From positions 930,001-994,000 of the forward strand of contig CM074706.1 of the NCBI GenBank assembly GCA_037367355.1: a stretch of DNA of 64,000 nt, written 5' to 3'. Both the position numbers and the translations under genes were made by a program. The DNA is from Neoscytalidium dimidiatum. Lineage: Eukaryota > Ascomycota > Dothideomycetes > Botryosphaeriales > Botryosphaeriaceae. The notes under the pieces are model-generated. The model made no database searches, had not been told where the DNA came from, and saw nothing but the letters and a program-made list of their open reading frames with translations. Below are positions 45,501 through 57,501 of this stretch, piece after piece; the first letter of the stretch is position 1, and every line of letters starts with the position of its first letter.

Positions 45501-48228
45501 GTCGACCAAGGCTTTGAACAAATGCGCGCAGGCCAACAGGAAATCATAGCGACCCATCACCATCTCGGTACCCGAGACGATTTCCACCAGACTGCCGCCG
45601 GTTCCTTCCAAATCCAGCAGCTTGCTTCTCGTGAAGAATGGCCACACCCTGTTGGGGAAGACTTCAACAAGCGAATGTATGAAGTACAGGCAGTTGACTA
45701 GGAGTTCCAGTGAACCATCATTGTTTGGCCGTTCTCGTAATCTCTCGAGCTCCTGCTCAAAAATGTCGAACACCAAGCTGATGACATCCTGGTTGCGACC
45801 GAGTCCGTCGCTCGCATCTTCCAGGATCCACTGCGCATCCTTCCGGGCGTCTGCATCGCGGGCATTGGCTGCCTTCACTGCGGCTGTTACAAGCATCGCA
45901 AGCAATCCGATGTACTCACTTGCTGTTTCGATGCTGATCGGCTGCAAAGTTGCAGTATCGACCTTCTCATTACCCACCAGGAATGTTAGAAGATAAGCGG
46001 CCAGGTAACGCAACGCCGAGTGCTTGTGGTTCCATGCGATGACAAGAGGTTTTGAATCTGGATTGAGCGCGATGCCTTCGGTCCCCATGGGAATGAAGTG
46101 AACCTCGTCTGCCTGAATCTCATCAATCGGTACAATCTCGTTCCCTTCGGTCTCCTCGTCTGCAATAGGACGCTTGGAAGCTTTCCCGTCCCAGAAAAGG
46201 CTCATATCCTCTTTCAACTGGACGGAAGGGACCTCATCTTCGCGAGTAGGTGCATAGCCCTCAAAACCATGCGGGATGACATGAGTGAATTGTGCTTTGT
46301 CCTGCAACCACTTCGCAGTGACAAGTTCCCCTTCTTCGTCTGTCTTAACGCCGAAGCATAGTGCTTTGGCAAATTGTAGTAGCGGAATGGATTCGTAAGG
46401 ATATCGGAACTTGGCCTGGTCCAGAATACCCATCCCGTCTTCGGCGATGAATGCCTCCAACGCTGGATCTGGCTTTCGCTTTGGGGATTGCTCCGCGAGA
46501 GACCAGTAAGTCTGGCTGCCATTGAGCACGGTGAGGAAGCTCATGATAAGTTCAGGGCTGTATTCGACTGTGAAGGACCCCTCGCGGATCAGCCAGAGGA
46601 GCTGGAGCCGCACTCGAGCCTCCAAATGATGGCCGGATCTTGCAGCGGGACTATCTTTCTTGTCTCCGTCGCTAAAAGTGGCCGTCAGGTTGAGAGCGAT
46701 CTCTGGCACGAGCTCGTAAATCTTCGCGCCGACAACGGAAGCCTTGGTAAGAACTGTAGGAATGTCCTCTTCATCGTCTTCGTTGGTGCTGACTCCTTTG
46801 ATATGCTCGTTGAGCTTCTCCACTACAGTCAAAACATCCGGGGATCCTTGAGTAATCTGCGTCTCTCGTTCGTGGCTGAGGGTGTCACTGTTGCCTTTTA
46901 CGGTGAGAGCGAAAGCCGCCCAGGCAAACACCGCCGGGCTGGCAGGGGATGGCACGGATCGGCACGATTCTAAGAAAATTGTAGTGAGTCTCTCGACGCA
47001 AAACTTGTTTTTAACGTAAGCGCCGCCATCTGCGCCATCTGTTGGCGTAATGTTGACACCTTCGTCTTCAATGAACTTCAGGAGTCCGCGGAGATTGATG
47101 ATTGCCAGCGATACCATGGCGATCAATAGCTGAAGAGTTGGTACCAGTAGCTGCTGGCTCTGAAATGGCAGCTGGATATCTTTGCAGAAGCCGCAACCAG
47201 CCATGATCTCGAACCAGTCCACCACAACATCCGATGGCAAAAGCTCTGCGGTACTGTCAACATGTGTGAAGAGAAGCTGGAGAATGTTGATGGCTTCAGC
47301 CAACTGGGCCTGTCCCCACATCTCTTCGGCGTCCTCGCTTCCTCCAGCTTCCTTGTACCAACCACTCCCGGAGGCGATGTTCTGGAATCGCGACTGAAGA
47401 GCCTTGGTCCCGTCTTTTAAAAACCCGGTCTTTTGTGAGGAGAAAATCTTAATCCCAAGTTCCTGGGCCCAAGAGGGTTGCGCATCTAATCTAGACGCAG
47501 CATTGATCGGCGGACCATTGCCTACTACAGCAGCTGATCCGACCCGGACCAATAGATCGCTGACCTTCAGGATGTGTATCCTCTCTGAAAGGTACGTTTC
47601 CAGTATTCGTAGCTGCCTCCAGTCCTTGGAATGAAACGCGGCGAAATTCTGGCCCATTCCGTTTGCCGTCGCGGTCAGAATGGAGGATTTAGGAAGGAAG
47701 GTTGATGACCCCAGGTTTGCACCGCCTGCGGCATCCTGAACACTCAGGGTCTCTTCCTCAGTGAAGCCAGCGAGAAGTTGTGTTGCGGGCCTGGTCTGCC
47801 ACTCCAGCAAGACTATCCGCAGCGCAGAAACCTCGTCAATGCTGGCCTCGGCCGACAGCCACTTGGCGTCCTCCTTGATCTCCTCAATATTATACTGTCC
47901 GCTATCCGAAGGCGTGACATGGATGGCGGCAGTCTTGGTCTCAAAGGCCGACTTAGACTGGGTATTTGACGACTGGAAAGGTTGGAATGGTTTGTTGAGA
48001 ACGGCGACACTGGCGTCATGGGAAAGGAAGTCACGGAGGGCTCCGTCCTGGCGACCAGCATTGGAGTCGCGCAGGGCCACGAAGGCATCCTTCCATGAGC
48101 TGTAGACCGGTCAGCAGATTCGGCGGTGTTGGCGTGTGGGCGGGTGGTACATACAGCAGCTGCTGCTCGCCGCTCAAGCATTTGTCCAGCGGGGGAAAGA
48201 GCACAGGATCACCGGATGTTGCAGCCAT
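42588..48228 (-). CDS. NUP192: Nucleoporin Nup192 (Nup192/Nup205 inner-ring scaffold)
   Basis: A large alpha-solenoid scaffold of the nuclear pore inner ring that contacts Nic96 and Nup53/59. Exons 48228-48155 and 48099-42588 give 1861 residues, in the family's range. Exon 1 encodes MAATSGDPVLFPPLDKCLSG and EQQLL, and the junction reads LLSWKDAFVALRDSNAGR. The frame is helical throughout without transmembrane segments or FG repeats, as expected for this scaffold. Recognisable stretches include EEIKEDAKWLSAEASIDEVS with ALRIVLLEWQTRP near the N-terminus, FGLDYFYDLHYASEVLGFD (about residue 1310) and DFEIAFMGESADYYRTLLRI. The intron is GTATGT to CTACAG. It is divergent from the next gene across 1.4 kb. 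Identification rests on length, position of these motifs and overall pattern. Confidence 0.92.
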
Positions 48229-49623
48229 TTCCGCCCGAATGCGCGCCAGGAATGCGCGCGTCTAGATGTCCATGGGGTGGGTGTTGAGTGGTGGGCGAGT
48301 TGCGACAGCTCCGGAGCTCGACCTGGAAAACAATGCGCCTTGACGCGCTGCGCGGACTGAGCACCCCGGCCACCACTTTTGCCTATGCCAAGACATGTCA
48401 ACCGCATCCTGTGCCTGTCTGTCCACCACTCACCTTCAATTTCTCCGCACTGGATCACATCACATCACCACAACAAGGTGCATTACTTTGTCCATCATCA
48501 GCTCCGCATGAAGCTCTCCACATCTAATTGTCACTTCGCGTTGAGTGTTGCACAGTATCATGGATCTGTTCATGCTCGAGCCTGAAGAAAATTCCGGTGA
48601 CAAAAGGCTGACCAGGGTATCCAACGCTCTATTTTTGGGGCACTTGAATCTGCAAAATCTGTGCTCTTGGGGTACTGTTCTAGCTTCCCGTCTATCTGCA
48701 CTAAAATGGCATATCTAGTTACTCAGTATGAGCGGTTGCTACGTTTGATAGCTATGGAAGAGATATGTCGTTATCGGCGTTTGCAGTGAATGTGAAGCGA
48801 TATCTCTGTCCGTGGTTGTCCAATCCTGTAATATTAACGGAGAAGCATTCCTTGTTCAGAGTAGGAGGAGATCAGTCAGGTGGTTTTTTTTTTTTTTTTC
48901 CTTCTTGTCTCTCGTTCTTATGACGGGGCTTGAACCATTATACTTGGCTTTTTTGCCGAGGAGAGTCTCATATATGGTTCAAATAGTCGTATGAACGCAT
49001 TCGACCGATATCACGTGGATATCAGACTGTACTCGGACCTGTCACCACGAATTCCTATAAGATCGCGGCGATTGGTGCGCAAACGAGGAAGTGGGATCAG
49101 TCTAGAGTGCTTGTTGTAGAGTACTTTTACTGTCCTCTAACGAGTCTTGTTTCACAAAAGATTTTTTTGAAGGTATGGATGCTGTTGGTGGCGGAGCGTG
49201 TACCGGAGGATAGAGGTGACAGAGGATGCGGATGTTGCTACCTGACAGAGGATCCAACCCTCTACCAAAAACAGGTGGAAAGATAATTGAGGCGATTTGG
49301 ATGATGAGAAAAACATTCGCTTAGATAATAATTCTAATGCTCTCAAGTCGTTGCGAGATGTGCTGCTCTCTGGGAGAGGAAGTCGCGAACACCTCACCTC
49401 ACTTCAGCTCAGCACAGCCCGTACCTCACCTTCACAGTCTTCATGCGCAGCACACTTTTCAACGACGCCCCCAGCCACTTTCTTTAATGAGCACTTGATG
49501 TCCTGAGTCCTCTCCCTTTCCTCCTCTTCCTCCTCCTCCTCCTCCCCGTCCTCCTCTCCTCAACACCTTCCCATTGCGCCACTCATCTTCGCTCTTTGAC
49601 ACCGCCTCGCGGATCAGAACGCG
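48229..49623. promoter_or_regulatory. Divergent intergenic region of NUP192 and a WGR-like gene
   Basis: About 1.4 kb containing both promoters. Has T16 at 48884-48899 and, just before the right-hand start codon, a CT/CCT-rich stretch (about 49505-49560). No gene is supported. Confidence 0.45.
48884..48899. repeat. T16 homopolymer tract
   Basis: Intergenic poly(T) in the divergent NUP192 spacer. Confidence 0.9.
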
Positions 49624-51522
49624 ATGTCGCTGAATCCGCTTATCGCAAATTACCCACCTTATGCCTACACAAATGGCGCTCGCTCAACGAACAGCGTAGC
49701 TCCAGATCCGCCTCACACTTACAACCTCAACAACGCCTCTGGTCCTACCTCATGGAGCCAGAACGCGATGGTACACTGTCCGCCTCAAACGCTTCGGTCA
49801 CCCAGCTACATGGCAACGAACACCATGAAAGATGCGCGCTTCTACAACCCTAACGGCTCATCTCAGCAGCACTCTGTGCTTGTCAATATCATTGTAGAGC
49901 CGCCTACTCCCACTCTCACCACCAAGTCCCATGCGCGCCTGGCCTCTAGCAACTCTTCTCAGCAATTTCCCGGTCTTTCCTTCGCGCCTTTGGCGCACAT
50001 GCTTCAACAGACTGGCAGTTCCATCCAGCAGCCCCACACTCCACCGCACACACCAGCTGTAACCATGCGCCGAGCTCCCACCCAGCCACGCCTCCAAGGA
50101 TCTGACAGTCCCAACCCACTATTTTACGTTCAGATCACTCCTCCAGCCCTCACGCCAGCCAACTATCTTGCTCCTGAGACTCTCAACGTCAGTCCAGGTC
50201 AGGTCAAGAATGTTTCAGGCCACAGGACTATTAGCAGTGCGGTTCAGGCTGCTTCTCCGACTTACGCGCAAGTGTCAAGGGCAAGTAATGCCAACTCATT
50301 CACCAGTCAGCCTGCCTCTTTGGGCCTCTACCACAATACCACTACAAACACACAAGGCAAAGTCAGCGCAGCTCAAGCCTCGGCTCTCACATATCTCGGA
50401 AGCACTCCAGGAGTCACTACACCAAATTGTACGCCAGTCAAAAGGGCACGTATCGCTTACGAGTCCTCCAAAAGTCCCATCACTCCTACCATTCACTCCA
50501 GCGTATCTGCAAACACAACCAGCAGGGTTACTCGAACTCCAGCCACTCATGCCTCGAACCATCCGTTCATCATTGATGGAGCTCTGGATGCTTCTCAGAA
50601 CCTCACACCAGACAATATGGCTCGCATCACCTCATCCGCCCCGAACAAGACCTCTCCTTCACTCATCCACCACCGAGGTCCCGCAGGAAAGCCAGCCATC
50701 CGAATGGACGAAGCGAAGAAGCAAGCGCTACGCACCCGCGCGCACCAGTCCCGAGACCTCGCCATAGCCAGTGCGAAGCGCGACCTCTACGCCACGGCCA
50801 GGGACAGCGTCGTGACCTTCGCCCAAGGCAAAGCCGCCGCGCAGCAGGACCTCCAGTCGACCGTCTACCACGCCTACGTCGACAGCACGGGCTTCGCCTA
50901 CCTCAACATCACGCTCACCCGCGTCGACCTCGTCCGCAACGCGAACGAGCGCGTCGCCCTCTCCATCTACGAGAGCGACTTCGCCCCGCACAACTACTGC
51001 ACGCACATGCGCACCGACGGCGCCGCCAACGGCAACGACACCAGAACCTCCCGGTCCGACCTTCTCGCCAACGGCACCGACTACGCCACCGCCTTCCGCG
51101 CCTTCCGCCGGGCCTTCAAGAAGCACGCGCGCCTCAGCTGGGAGCAGCGCCTCGTCCCGCAGGACTACGTCTCCAGCCGCATCCGGCAGTGGGAGGCGCA
51201 GCAGCGCGAGAGCCTCGTCTTCGCGAAGGTCGGCGAGCAGCGGGCGGGCGGGAGCAGGAGCCCGAGCCCGGCCAACGAGCACGAGAAGGGTAAGAAAAGG
51301 AGTCATAAGAGGAAGCGCTCTTCGGAGAGCCCGACGAGGCTGAGGGCGGAGGACGTGCTGACGAAGGAGGAGTTGGAGGCTTGCTCGGTCAGGGCGTTCA
51401 GGTACATGCCGCCGGCGGAGGGCAAGCCCAGGGGCGAGTTCCCGATGGTGCCGCGGAAGTACGCCGCTGTCATTCCTGGTGATGACCCTGAGGATGGAGG
51501 ATTTGTGCTTTTGCTGAGGTAG
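49624..51522 (+). CDS. Disordered protein with a C-terminal WGR-like domain (tentative)
   Basis: A single exon of 632 residues. The first 350 residues are Ser, Thr, Pro, Asn and Gln-rich and look disordered. From about residue 410 to 530 the sequence becomes ordered and GC3-rich: STVYHAYVDSTGFAYLNITL, NERVALSIYESDFAPHNYC, then TDYATAFRAFRRAFKKHARL and SWEQRLVPQ. A strand-rich half followed by an A-x-x-x-F-x-x-x-F-x-x-K helix and a Trp-Glu-x-Arg turn resembles WGR domains, which occur in PARP and other DNA-damage proteins; no Trp-Gly-Arg triplet is present, so this is a weak match. A basic, nuclear-localisation-like segment (GKKRSHKRKRSSES) follows, then a conserved-looking end KYAAVIPGDDPEDGGFVLLL. 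Function is unknown. Confidence 0.75.
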   Translation: MSLNPLIANYPPYAYTNGARSTNSVAPDPPHTYNLNNASGPTSWSQNAMVHCPPQTLRSPSYMATNTMKDARFYNPNGSSQQHSVLVNIIVEPPTPTLTTKSHARLASSNSSQQFPGLSFAPLAHMLQQTGSSIQQPHTPPHTPAVTMRRAPTQPRLQGSDSPNPLFYVQITPPALTPANYLAPETLNVSPGQVKNVSGHRTISSAVQAASPTYAQVSRASNANSFTSQPASLGLYHNTTTNTQGKVSAAQASALTYLGSTPGVTTPNCTPVKRARIAYESSKSPITPTIHSSVSANTTSRVTRTPATHASNHPFIIDGALDASQNLTPDNMARITSSAPNKTSPSLIHHRGPAGKPAIRMDEAKKQALRTRAHQSRDLAIASAKRDLYATARDSVVTFAQGKAAAQQDLQSTVYHAYVDSTGFAYLNITLTRVDLVRNANERVALSIYESDFAPHNYCTHMRTDGAANGNDTRTSRSDLLANGTDYATAFRAFRRAFKKHARLSWEQRLVPQDYVSSRIRQWEAQQRESLVFAKVGEQRAGGSRSPSPANEHEKGKKRSHKRKRSSESPTRLRAEDVLTKEELEACSVRAFRYMPPAEGKPRGEFPMVPRKYAAVIPGDDPEDGGFVLLLR

Positions 51523-51926
51523 ATGGCTAGGGCGGCATGCTTGGATCATCCTTTCTCCAGAGCGTGGTGATAAGCATGATATTGGGTTGGATTAGGAACT
51601 TTCTTTCTGAGTAGGGTGATATCAGTTGGAGTGGATGCCTCTTTTTTAGTAGGATACCAGTTGGAATAGTCGATTCTTTCTTAATAGGACACTAGTTGGA
51701 GTAGAAGCTTCTTCTTCGAACAGCGTTCGATAGATTTGAATAGCAGTTCGATTGGCAACACAGATCTCTCTGGTCGCTACAGGCTGACTCGCTATTCGAA
51801 GCTATAACAGCGGTCAACACATACCTTAACAAGGAAGCAACGACATGCTCACCGGGCCGGCCAGCCACTGGAGCGTCCCCCACGAACCACCGCTCCTATT
51901 TCGAAGGTAAAAAAAACACCCCCCTT
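51523..51926. other. Convergent 3' spacer with short direct repeats
   Basis: Between the ends of the WGR-like gene and the amine oxidase gene. A phrase of the form GATA(C/T)-CAGTTGGA(G/A)T recurs three times with variation at about 51618-51690. No gene is supported. Confidence 0.4.
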
Positions 51927-54352
51927 TCATTCCGCATTCCCCTTCCCCCCATCAAACCCATACGCCCAACTTATCTCCCTGCCCACCCCCTCTCCACTCC
52001 AATACGCCCCCGTCACCGTCCCCAGCGCCAAGAAGCTCGCCGTATGCTCCCCGGCAAACCACACCCTCCTCTCCTTCACACCCTTCCTCAGCACCTCGAC
52101 ATCGGCATCGCCCTCCTCCAGCCCGACCTGGAAATTGCAATAGCTGCCGTACCCCGCCAACTCATCGTTCGTCCACGCCGTCGCCAAGATGCCGCACGGC
52201 TGGTGCGCCGGATTGGCGGCGTCGTACCCGGGCAGGCGGGTGTAATACGGCGCGAAGAAACGCAACAGCTCCTGCGTCGCCTTGGGGGAGGGGCTGTGAT
52301 GCGGAGGAGAAGAAGAAGAAGAAGAAGAAGAAGAAGAGGCGCCTCGGTCAGATCCATTCGCAGGCTTTTCGCCCTCCTCCCTGGCTAGGATGGCGGCCAG
52401 GTGCTGAGAGGTGGGGCCGAAGGTGTAGAAGAGCAGGGTCGGGTGCGCGGTGCCGTCCGGCAGCGCGGCCATGTTGACGCACTCCTGGTTCCAGCCGGCC
52501 GCGTTGGTGGCGCGCGCGTAGAGCGGGGCGGTCCACTGCGTGAAGCCCGGGTGGTGCTTCTGCTTTGCGGACTCGTCGTCGTTAGCGGCTTGGTGGACGG
52601 GCGCGGTGGTGGCGGTGGTGTTGGGGACGGTGTTGCGCGCAGAGGTGGAAGGGTTGGTGCTGGTGGTGGCTGCGGTTGATGCGGACGCCGTGTCCCAGAA
52701 GGCGGTCGGGAAGGAGATGTAGAATTTATCCAAGCAACCGTATCCGAGATTGTCGATGGCTTTGGACAAGCGATCTGGCAGCGGCGGTGCAAAAGCGCTG
52801 TCCTTGTTGCGCTTCAGCCAGCCCAGCGGCGCCGTCATTACGACCTCGTCAAACAGCGCGCTGCTACCATCCGCCAGGTGCACCTTGACCGCGCCATCCT
52901 CACTGCCATCCTCGTCGGCCACCGTCTCGATCGTCTTGACACGCCGTCCAAACTGGATATCCGCGCCCTCGAGCGCGGGCCGGGATATCCTGTCCAGGAC
53001 CTTGCGGTAAGTCTCGGCCACGAACAGATTCTCGCCGTCGATACATTCCTCAAGCCACAAGAAGCGTAGGCTCTGCCGCTCGATCGGGCTGCCGACGAAA
53101 GCGCCCCACATCTCCACGATCTTAAGGAGGAGGTCTCGCTTCTCCTGCTTGGCCTTATCGTCCAGATGCTTGGAATGCAGGTTATCTTCATGCGTATATA
53201 GCTTTGCAGTTTTCTCCTTAATGTAGTCAAGGAGGCTTTTGTTTGCCGGTATCGATGCACTGGCCTGCTTACTGTACTCCATGCCATCGCCGATGATACT
53301 CCATATCGTCTCAGATGCTTCAGTTGCCTCTTCTTCCGAGAGTGCAGTGCCGCGCGGGTCGTAGATACACTGGCGCCCATCCCAGTTGTGCGTAATTGTG
53401 CCCGTCTCTAATGCCAGGTCCAGGATCGGGTTGTTTTCGGTTCCATGTATCCAGTTCGGGCCACTGTCGATTTCGCAATCTCGATTAGCTCTGAGTTGTC
53501 ACACGAACAGAGCAATGGGAGTGAGAATTGGTGTGAGGCAAGGACAGAACGTCAACAGTGACTGCTGTGCTTTCAAATCTCATGCCAAGGGAAGCAGTAC
53601 GTAACTGCTCCGATATTCCCCAAACTTGTAGGTTTTACAAAGGAAAAACGCACACCTTACATGGATAGGAAGACCTCAGAAGTGGCCAGAAGCTGAACAA
53701 CCCCTCAGCTCAACCCCGAGATATTCGTACCAACGTGAAAGTGGGTCCCCTGCACAAGCTTCAGACCGCACACATACTGTGACTGTATGTCACTCCCGCC
53801 ACTTCGGTGACATAAGGGGGGGATTAAAGGGGAAACGGTGCTCAGGGACAAGGGAACCTACAGATCAACCAAGTGTCCAGTTTGAGTGGTCGCCTGGCAA
53901 AGCTACACCGCACGAAAAATGCATCAGAACATCGTAGCTCACGTGGAGAAAGACCTCTCGGGAAGTTCCCCCTGATTACTCACCCTTCCGCCAATCCTAT
54001 TCCGCGCCTCCAGGACCGTTACCTTCAGCCCCGCCTGCAGCAACACGTCCGCACACCTCAGCCCGCTCACGCCCGCACCAACAATGCATACGTGCGGTTT
54101 TCTGCCACCCTTAGGCAGAGCGCGGCGGATTAGGGGCAGCGACATTTCTCTTCCTACCGTAGCAGCAGCTAAAGTGGGAGAGTTGTAGCCGCTGTCGACG
54201 TTGACGCTGCGGCTTTCGGTCGGCGATTTTGAGCAGGCCACGAAAAAATCTGGCTGATGTGGGCTGCACAAAAGGTCCAGCTGCGCGCGATCAGGGCTGC
54301 CGTCGGTGTTGTAGCCCTTTGAAGAAGTGGATCGGTACGCTCTGCGCTCCAT
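51927..54352 (-). CDS. FAD-dependent amine oxidase (polyamine/monoamine oxidase-like)
   Basis: Three exons, 54352-53984, 53893-53862 and 53463-51927, give 645 residues. After a 78-residue leader of unclear role, the FAD motif appears as PHVCIVGAGVSGLRCADVLL, then VLEARNRIGGR. The 32-nt second exon supplies ATTQTGHLVDL, and exon 3 continues GPNWIHGTENNPILDLALE, the conserved flavin-amine-oxidase block; the C-terminus has the second FAD-binding block VWFAGEHTASFLALGTVTGA with YWSGEGVGREI. The family oxidises amines such as polyamines, using oxygen and releasing peroxide; the substrate is not predictable here. A poly-Ser insert of about eleven residues is coded by a GAA/TTC tract near 52308-52338. 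The first start MERRAYRS is preferred; a later Met (MSLPLIRRALP) also precedes the FAD fold. Confidence 0.88.
52308..52338. repeat. (GAA)n microsatellite inside the amine oxidase gene
   Basis: About ten AGA/GAA units on the plus strand, read as serine codons on the minus strand. They lie in a surface-insert-like, low-complexity segment. Confidence 0.85.
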
Positions 54353-55722
54353 GATTCTTAGCGTTAAATAATTCGGCAAGTTATTGGTCGATTTGTGTCG
54401 TTGGAGAATGCCGTGTGCGTGAGAAATAACTTGTGTGTGGTTTCCAGAGAGGAATGATGTATGTTTGGAGTAAGGCGTGACAAAAGAGTAAGCGGAGCGC
54501 GGCGAGGCCAAGAAAGGGGTGTGTGCGTGGGCGGCGTGGACGCAACCGACTGGAAACGAGAAACCGCTAAGACAGCAGCAAAGGGGAAAAAAGGGAAAAA
54601 GAAAGAAAGCCGAAGGAGGCCTATCAAGGATGGTATAAATACGAAAAGATGGGCGCGTACACAATAGCGTGTAGCTATTCCCCCCTCCCTCGTCAATCAC
54701 ACTGACGCTCCGCAACGTGAGGCTGTGGCGCCTCGTGATAAGCTGCAGGGTAGCGGGAGTGCGGGTACCAGGCCCACCGATTACAAGGAAAGACAACGCC
54801 GCGCTAAACATGGGGATTCACCAGCGCACATGGCTCGAACGGCCCAGTCCCAGGTCGACTCCCCTCTCCCCAAACCCAAAAAATCCAAGCAGGAACAAGG
54901 GTCCTGCAACCGTATCGTTGACGTGCAGCTGGCCAGAAGCAGCGCGCCACTTGGTACGAACGAGGCACGCGCCTGGATCTACACGTCTCGGCATGCGGAT
55001 CCCGCCTCTTCTTCGCTTGGTTAAGAAAGGAATGACGGTTGGGAATTACGCCGGGCAGCCTGCGGACGGGGCGCGGCCGCTCGTTGGTCCGCCTGATCAC
55101 TGTGCCTCCCTGGCGCTTTCGTAGATGCGGCTGGATGAGTCACGAAAAGGAAAAATATGCAGGGCGATCTCAAGGGCACAACAACGCGAGCCTAGCCGGG
55201 TGGCGGGGCGGAGGGATGGGCGAGGGATGCAGGGCCGATGACAGCCGCTGGCGTGACGAAAAAGGACGCAGAGATATCGGGGCGATAAAGTAATAGAAAA
55301 GTAAAAGGAATTTGTACGGCTTACCTCTATGCGGACCGACGACAGCTGCGGTTGAGCCTGCTGTTGGCGGAGCTCTTGCGCCAGGGATATTGCTGAAGCC
55401 GGCAGAAGAATGGATGAAGTAAAGATGTGAGAAGCGCTGGCGGAAAGAGCCCGCTTTTGCCGTCATCATCCGCCTCGATAAGTCCCCGCTGCTGATTGGC
55501 TGCTTCCCCGGCCTCACGCGCCGCCTATTCGGGCAGGTTCTGACCCATGTTTCACTCACTGGAAGCCGTGGTACAGGAGCCGACTTCTCGGGCAACTTTT
55601 GCGCTCCATTTTACCTGTAGTGCCGTATATACCATGCACCACATATACCTACATGCGATCCTGTACACGAACCCTGCCTGAACGCCGCCTGTATCCTGAG
55701 AACACCAAAAAGAGCAAGTGCT
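54353..55722. other. Spacer between amine oxidase and ERV41 genes
   Basis: Both flanking genes are on the minus strand, so this holds the amine oxidase promoter and leader and the 3' region of ERV41. The long open minus-strand frame that continues upstream of the oxidase start, to 54811, lacks protein character. No repeat was seen. Confidence 0.4.
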
Positions 55723-57036
55723 TCAAATGCTACGCTTCTCGTCATAGCTGGGTGTCCTCCCGTGAAGCACACCAAGCCCATCGCCGCGACTCTTCCTCTT
55801 GCCATAGAAATCCAGCAGGGCCTCGCCAACTCTGAAGCACCAACCACCCGCCACCATGACACCGCTGACCACGTTGACCAACCGTATCAACAGCGCCAAG
55901 AATCCGCCATTATATTCGGAGATAGTAAGCTTGATGGGTTCGATGTCGAACTTGACAAAGATGCCGGGAACCGAGGTCTCAGGCACGCTGTGCGACTGCT
56001 CCGTAACAGCGTACTGGTTGGTGACGATGGTGTGGCTGTTATCCGTGTACACTGTCGGCACGACTGAGAGATAGTACTGAAACTTGTAGAAGTGGTCGTC
56101 CGGCGTCGGTGTCACAGCACGCGTGTTGTCGAGCGGGTTGGTGAGCGAGGGGTAATACGGGCCAAAGGAGAGCTCGTTGATCTGGTGCGAGAAGTTGAAC
56201 TCTGCGCGTGTGTTCGTCAGCAATTACCGATGCAAAATCAATTCTGCAAAGTTCGGCAGCTTACGGCTGTGATCCAAGTGCTCGCCAAACTCCATGTATC
56301 CGTGACCCCTCGCGGTGATGTGGAAGTCTCCCTGGACCCTGTTTGCGTCAAGGCTGCCATAAATCCTGCAAGCATCCGGCACGCCCCTATACCGAGGAGT
56401 CTTGGGAAACTTCTTCGACCTGCTGGCGCCCAGGTAGTCGTGTACATCCTCCTCATCGTACCGCCTTTGCTCCTGGGTGCGCTCTAGCTTGTGCGCCTTC
56501 TTGTTCTTCTCGACCCACTGCAGCCAGCGCGTATCGTCCTTGGCCAGGGCGGTGCCGGCAAGGATGCGGTCGCCAGAAGCATCCTGAATATTGACGTGCA
56601 AGTCCCGGCAGCGCATTGCCACAACGACGTCCAAGTTGATTTGCATTTCGTGCCCGACGCCCTTCTCGACGCTGAAAGTGTGCGTGGTCTCGCCGACCCA
56701 CCATCGCTTTGTCTCCGTTATCGAGAGCCATACGCATGTTACTATCAGGAGGAGAGTCCAATTTGCGCCTTGGGTCGTTTGCTGAAGATATGTCTTCTTC
56801 GTCTTAGCTGCAAAGCAATGTAAGTTAGTTTGTGGAGAAATTTTGGAAGGCCAATTCTTGCATAGGCATGGCCACATGCAGGGCGAAGAGCGCGGGGGGA
56901 CCGCGAGTGCGCGCGACGCTGTGGCGAGGCTCGAGGGAAATCGAGGGTTAAACGTACGGAAAGCATCGAACGCCTGCAGCGCTCCCTTCGGAGCGAAGGC
57001 GTCCTCAGAGAGGCCGTGATCCGCAAAGCCGTTCAT
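55723..57036 (-). CDS. ERV41: COPII vesicle cargo receptor Erv41 (ERGIC2)
   Basis: Partner of Erv46 in ER-Golgi vesicles, where the pair retrieves and sorts proteins. Exons 57036-56958, 56807-56265 and 56201-55723 give 366 residues. The N-terminus MNGFADHGLSEDAFAPKGAL and QAFDAFPKTKKTYLQQTT precedes the first membrane segment NWTLLLIVTCVWLSI and ETKRWW. The lumenal domain shows GHEMQINLDVVVAMRC and the conserved EHLDHSQFNFSHQINELSFG with PYYPSLTNPLD, joined across intron 2. A second membrane segment (FLALLIRLVNVVSGVMVAGG) lies near the C-terminus. Intron 2 is recognised by the GTAAGC donor at 56264; ignoring it gives a spurious end at 56224. Two membrane anchors with a large lumenal loop are typical of the family. 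Confidence 0.93.
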
Positions 57037-57501
57037 GATAGCAGCTTCTGCTCAGCGACTGCTACATGGAGCGGCGGAGGGAAAGTGGAGAGTGGAGAGA
57101 AGGCGGAAACGTAGCAATTGGGGGAGCAGTCGTGGATGCGCGCGCGCACATGCGTGGTGGAAAGAGGCCACCTCAGCTTCGCCGGAGCGAGGGTCCGCAG
57201 TGCATGGCCTGTGCCGCGCGACTCGTAACTCTGCCGCATCGCCGCTTCCGCAAGCGCTCCCCTTCTCCGCCCGCCCCACCCCACGACAAAGCTTCTGACA
57301 ACCTCGACAAAGTTGAAACACGCACAAGATTGCTGCCCGCATCATCACCAAGCACCGCCATGAAATTCGCACATGAGGCTCAATGAACTGATTCTATTTT
57401 TAGGCTCAAAATAATCCCATGCCCATTAATCAAGTCGCCGTCTTGCTACTATTATACAGTTCAGGTCATGATCAATCATCGCGTCGTCTTCGCCGTTCGC
57501 A
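57037..57501. other. Spacer upstream of ERV41
   Basis: About 465 bp containing the ERV41 promoter and the 3' end of the next minus-strand gene. Overlapping short ORFs in several frames lack content. Confidence 0.4.

Noticed and set aside
53640..53690. Alternative exon for the amine oxidase reading LLATSEVFLS
   Set aside because: It has usable splice sites but does not match the conserved block; the 32-nt exon at 53862-53893 gives TGHLVDL and fits the family.
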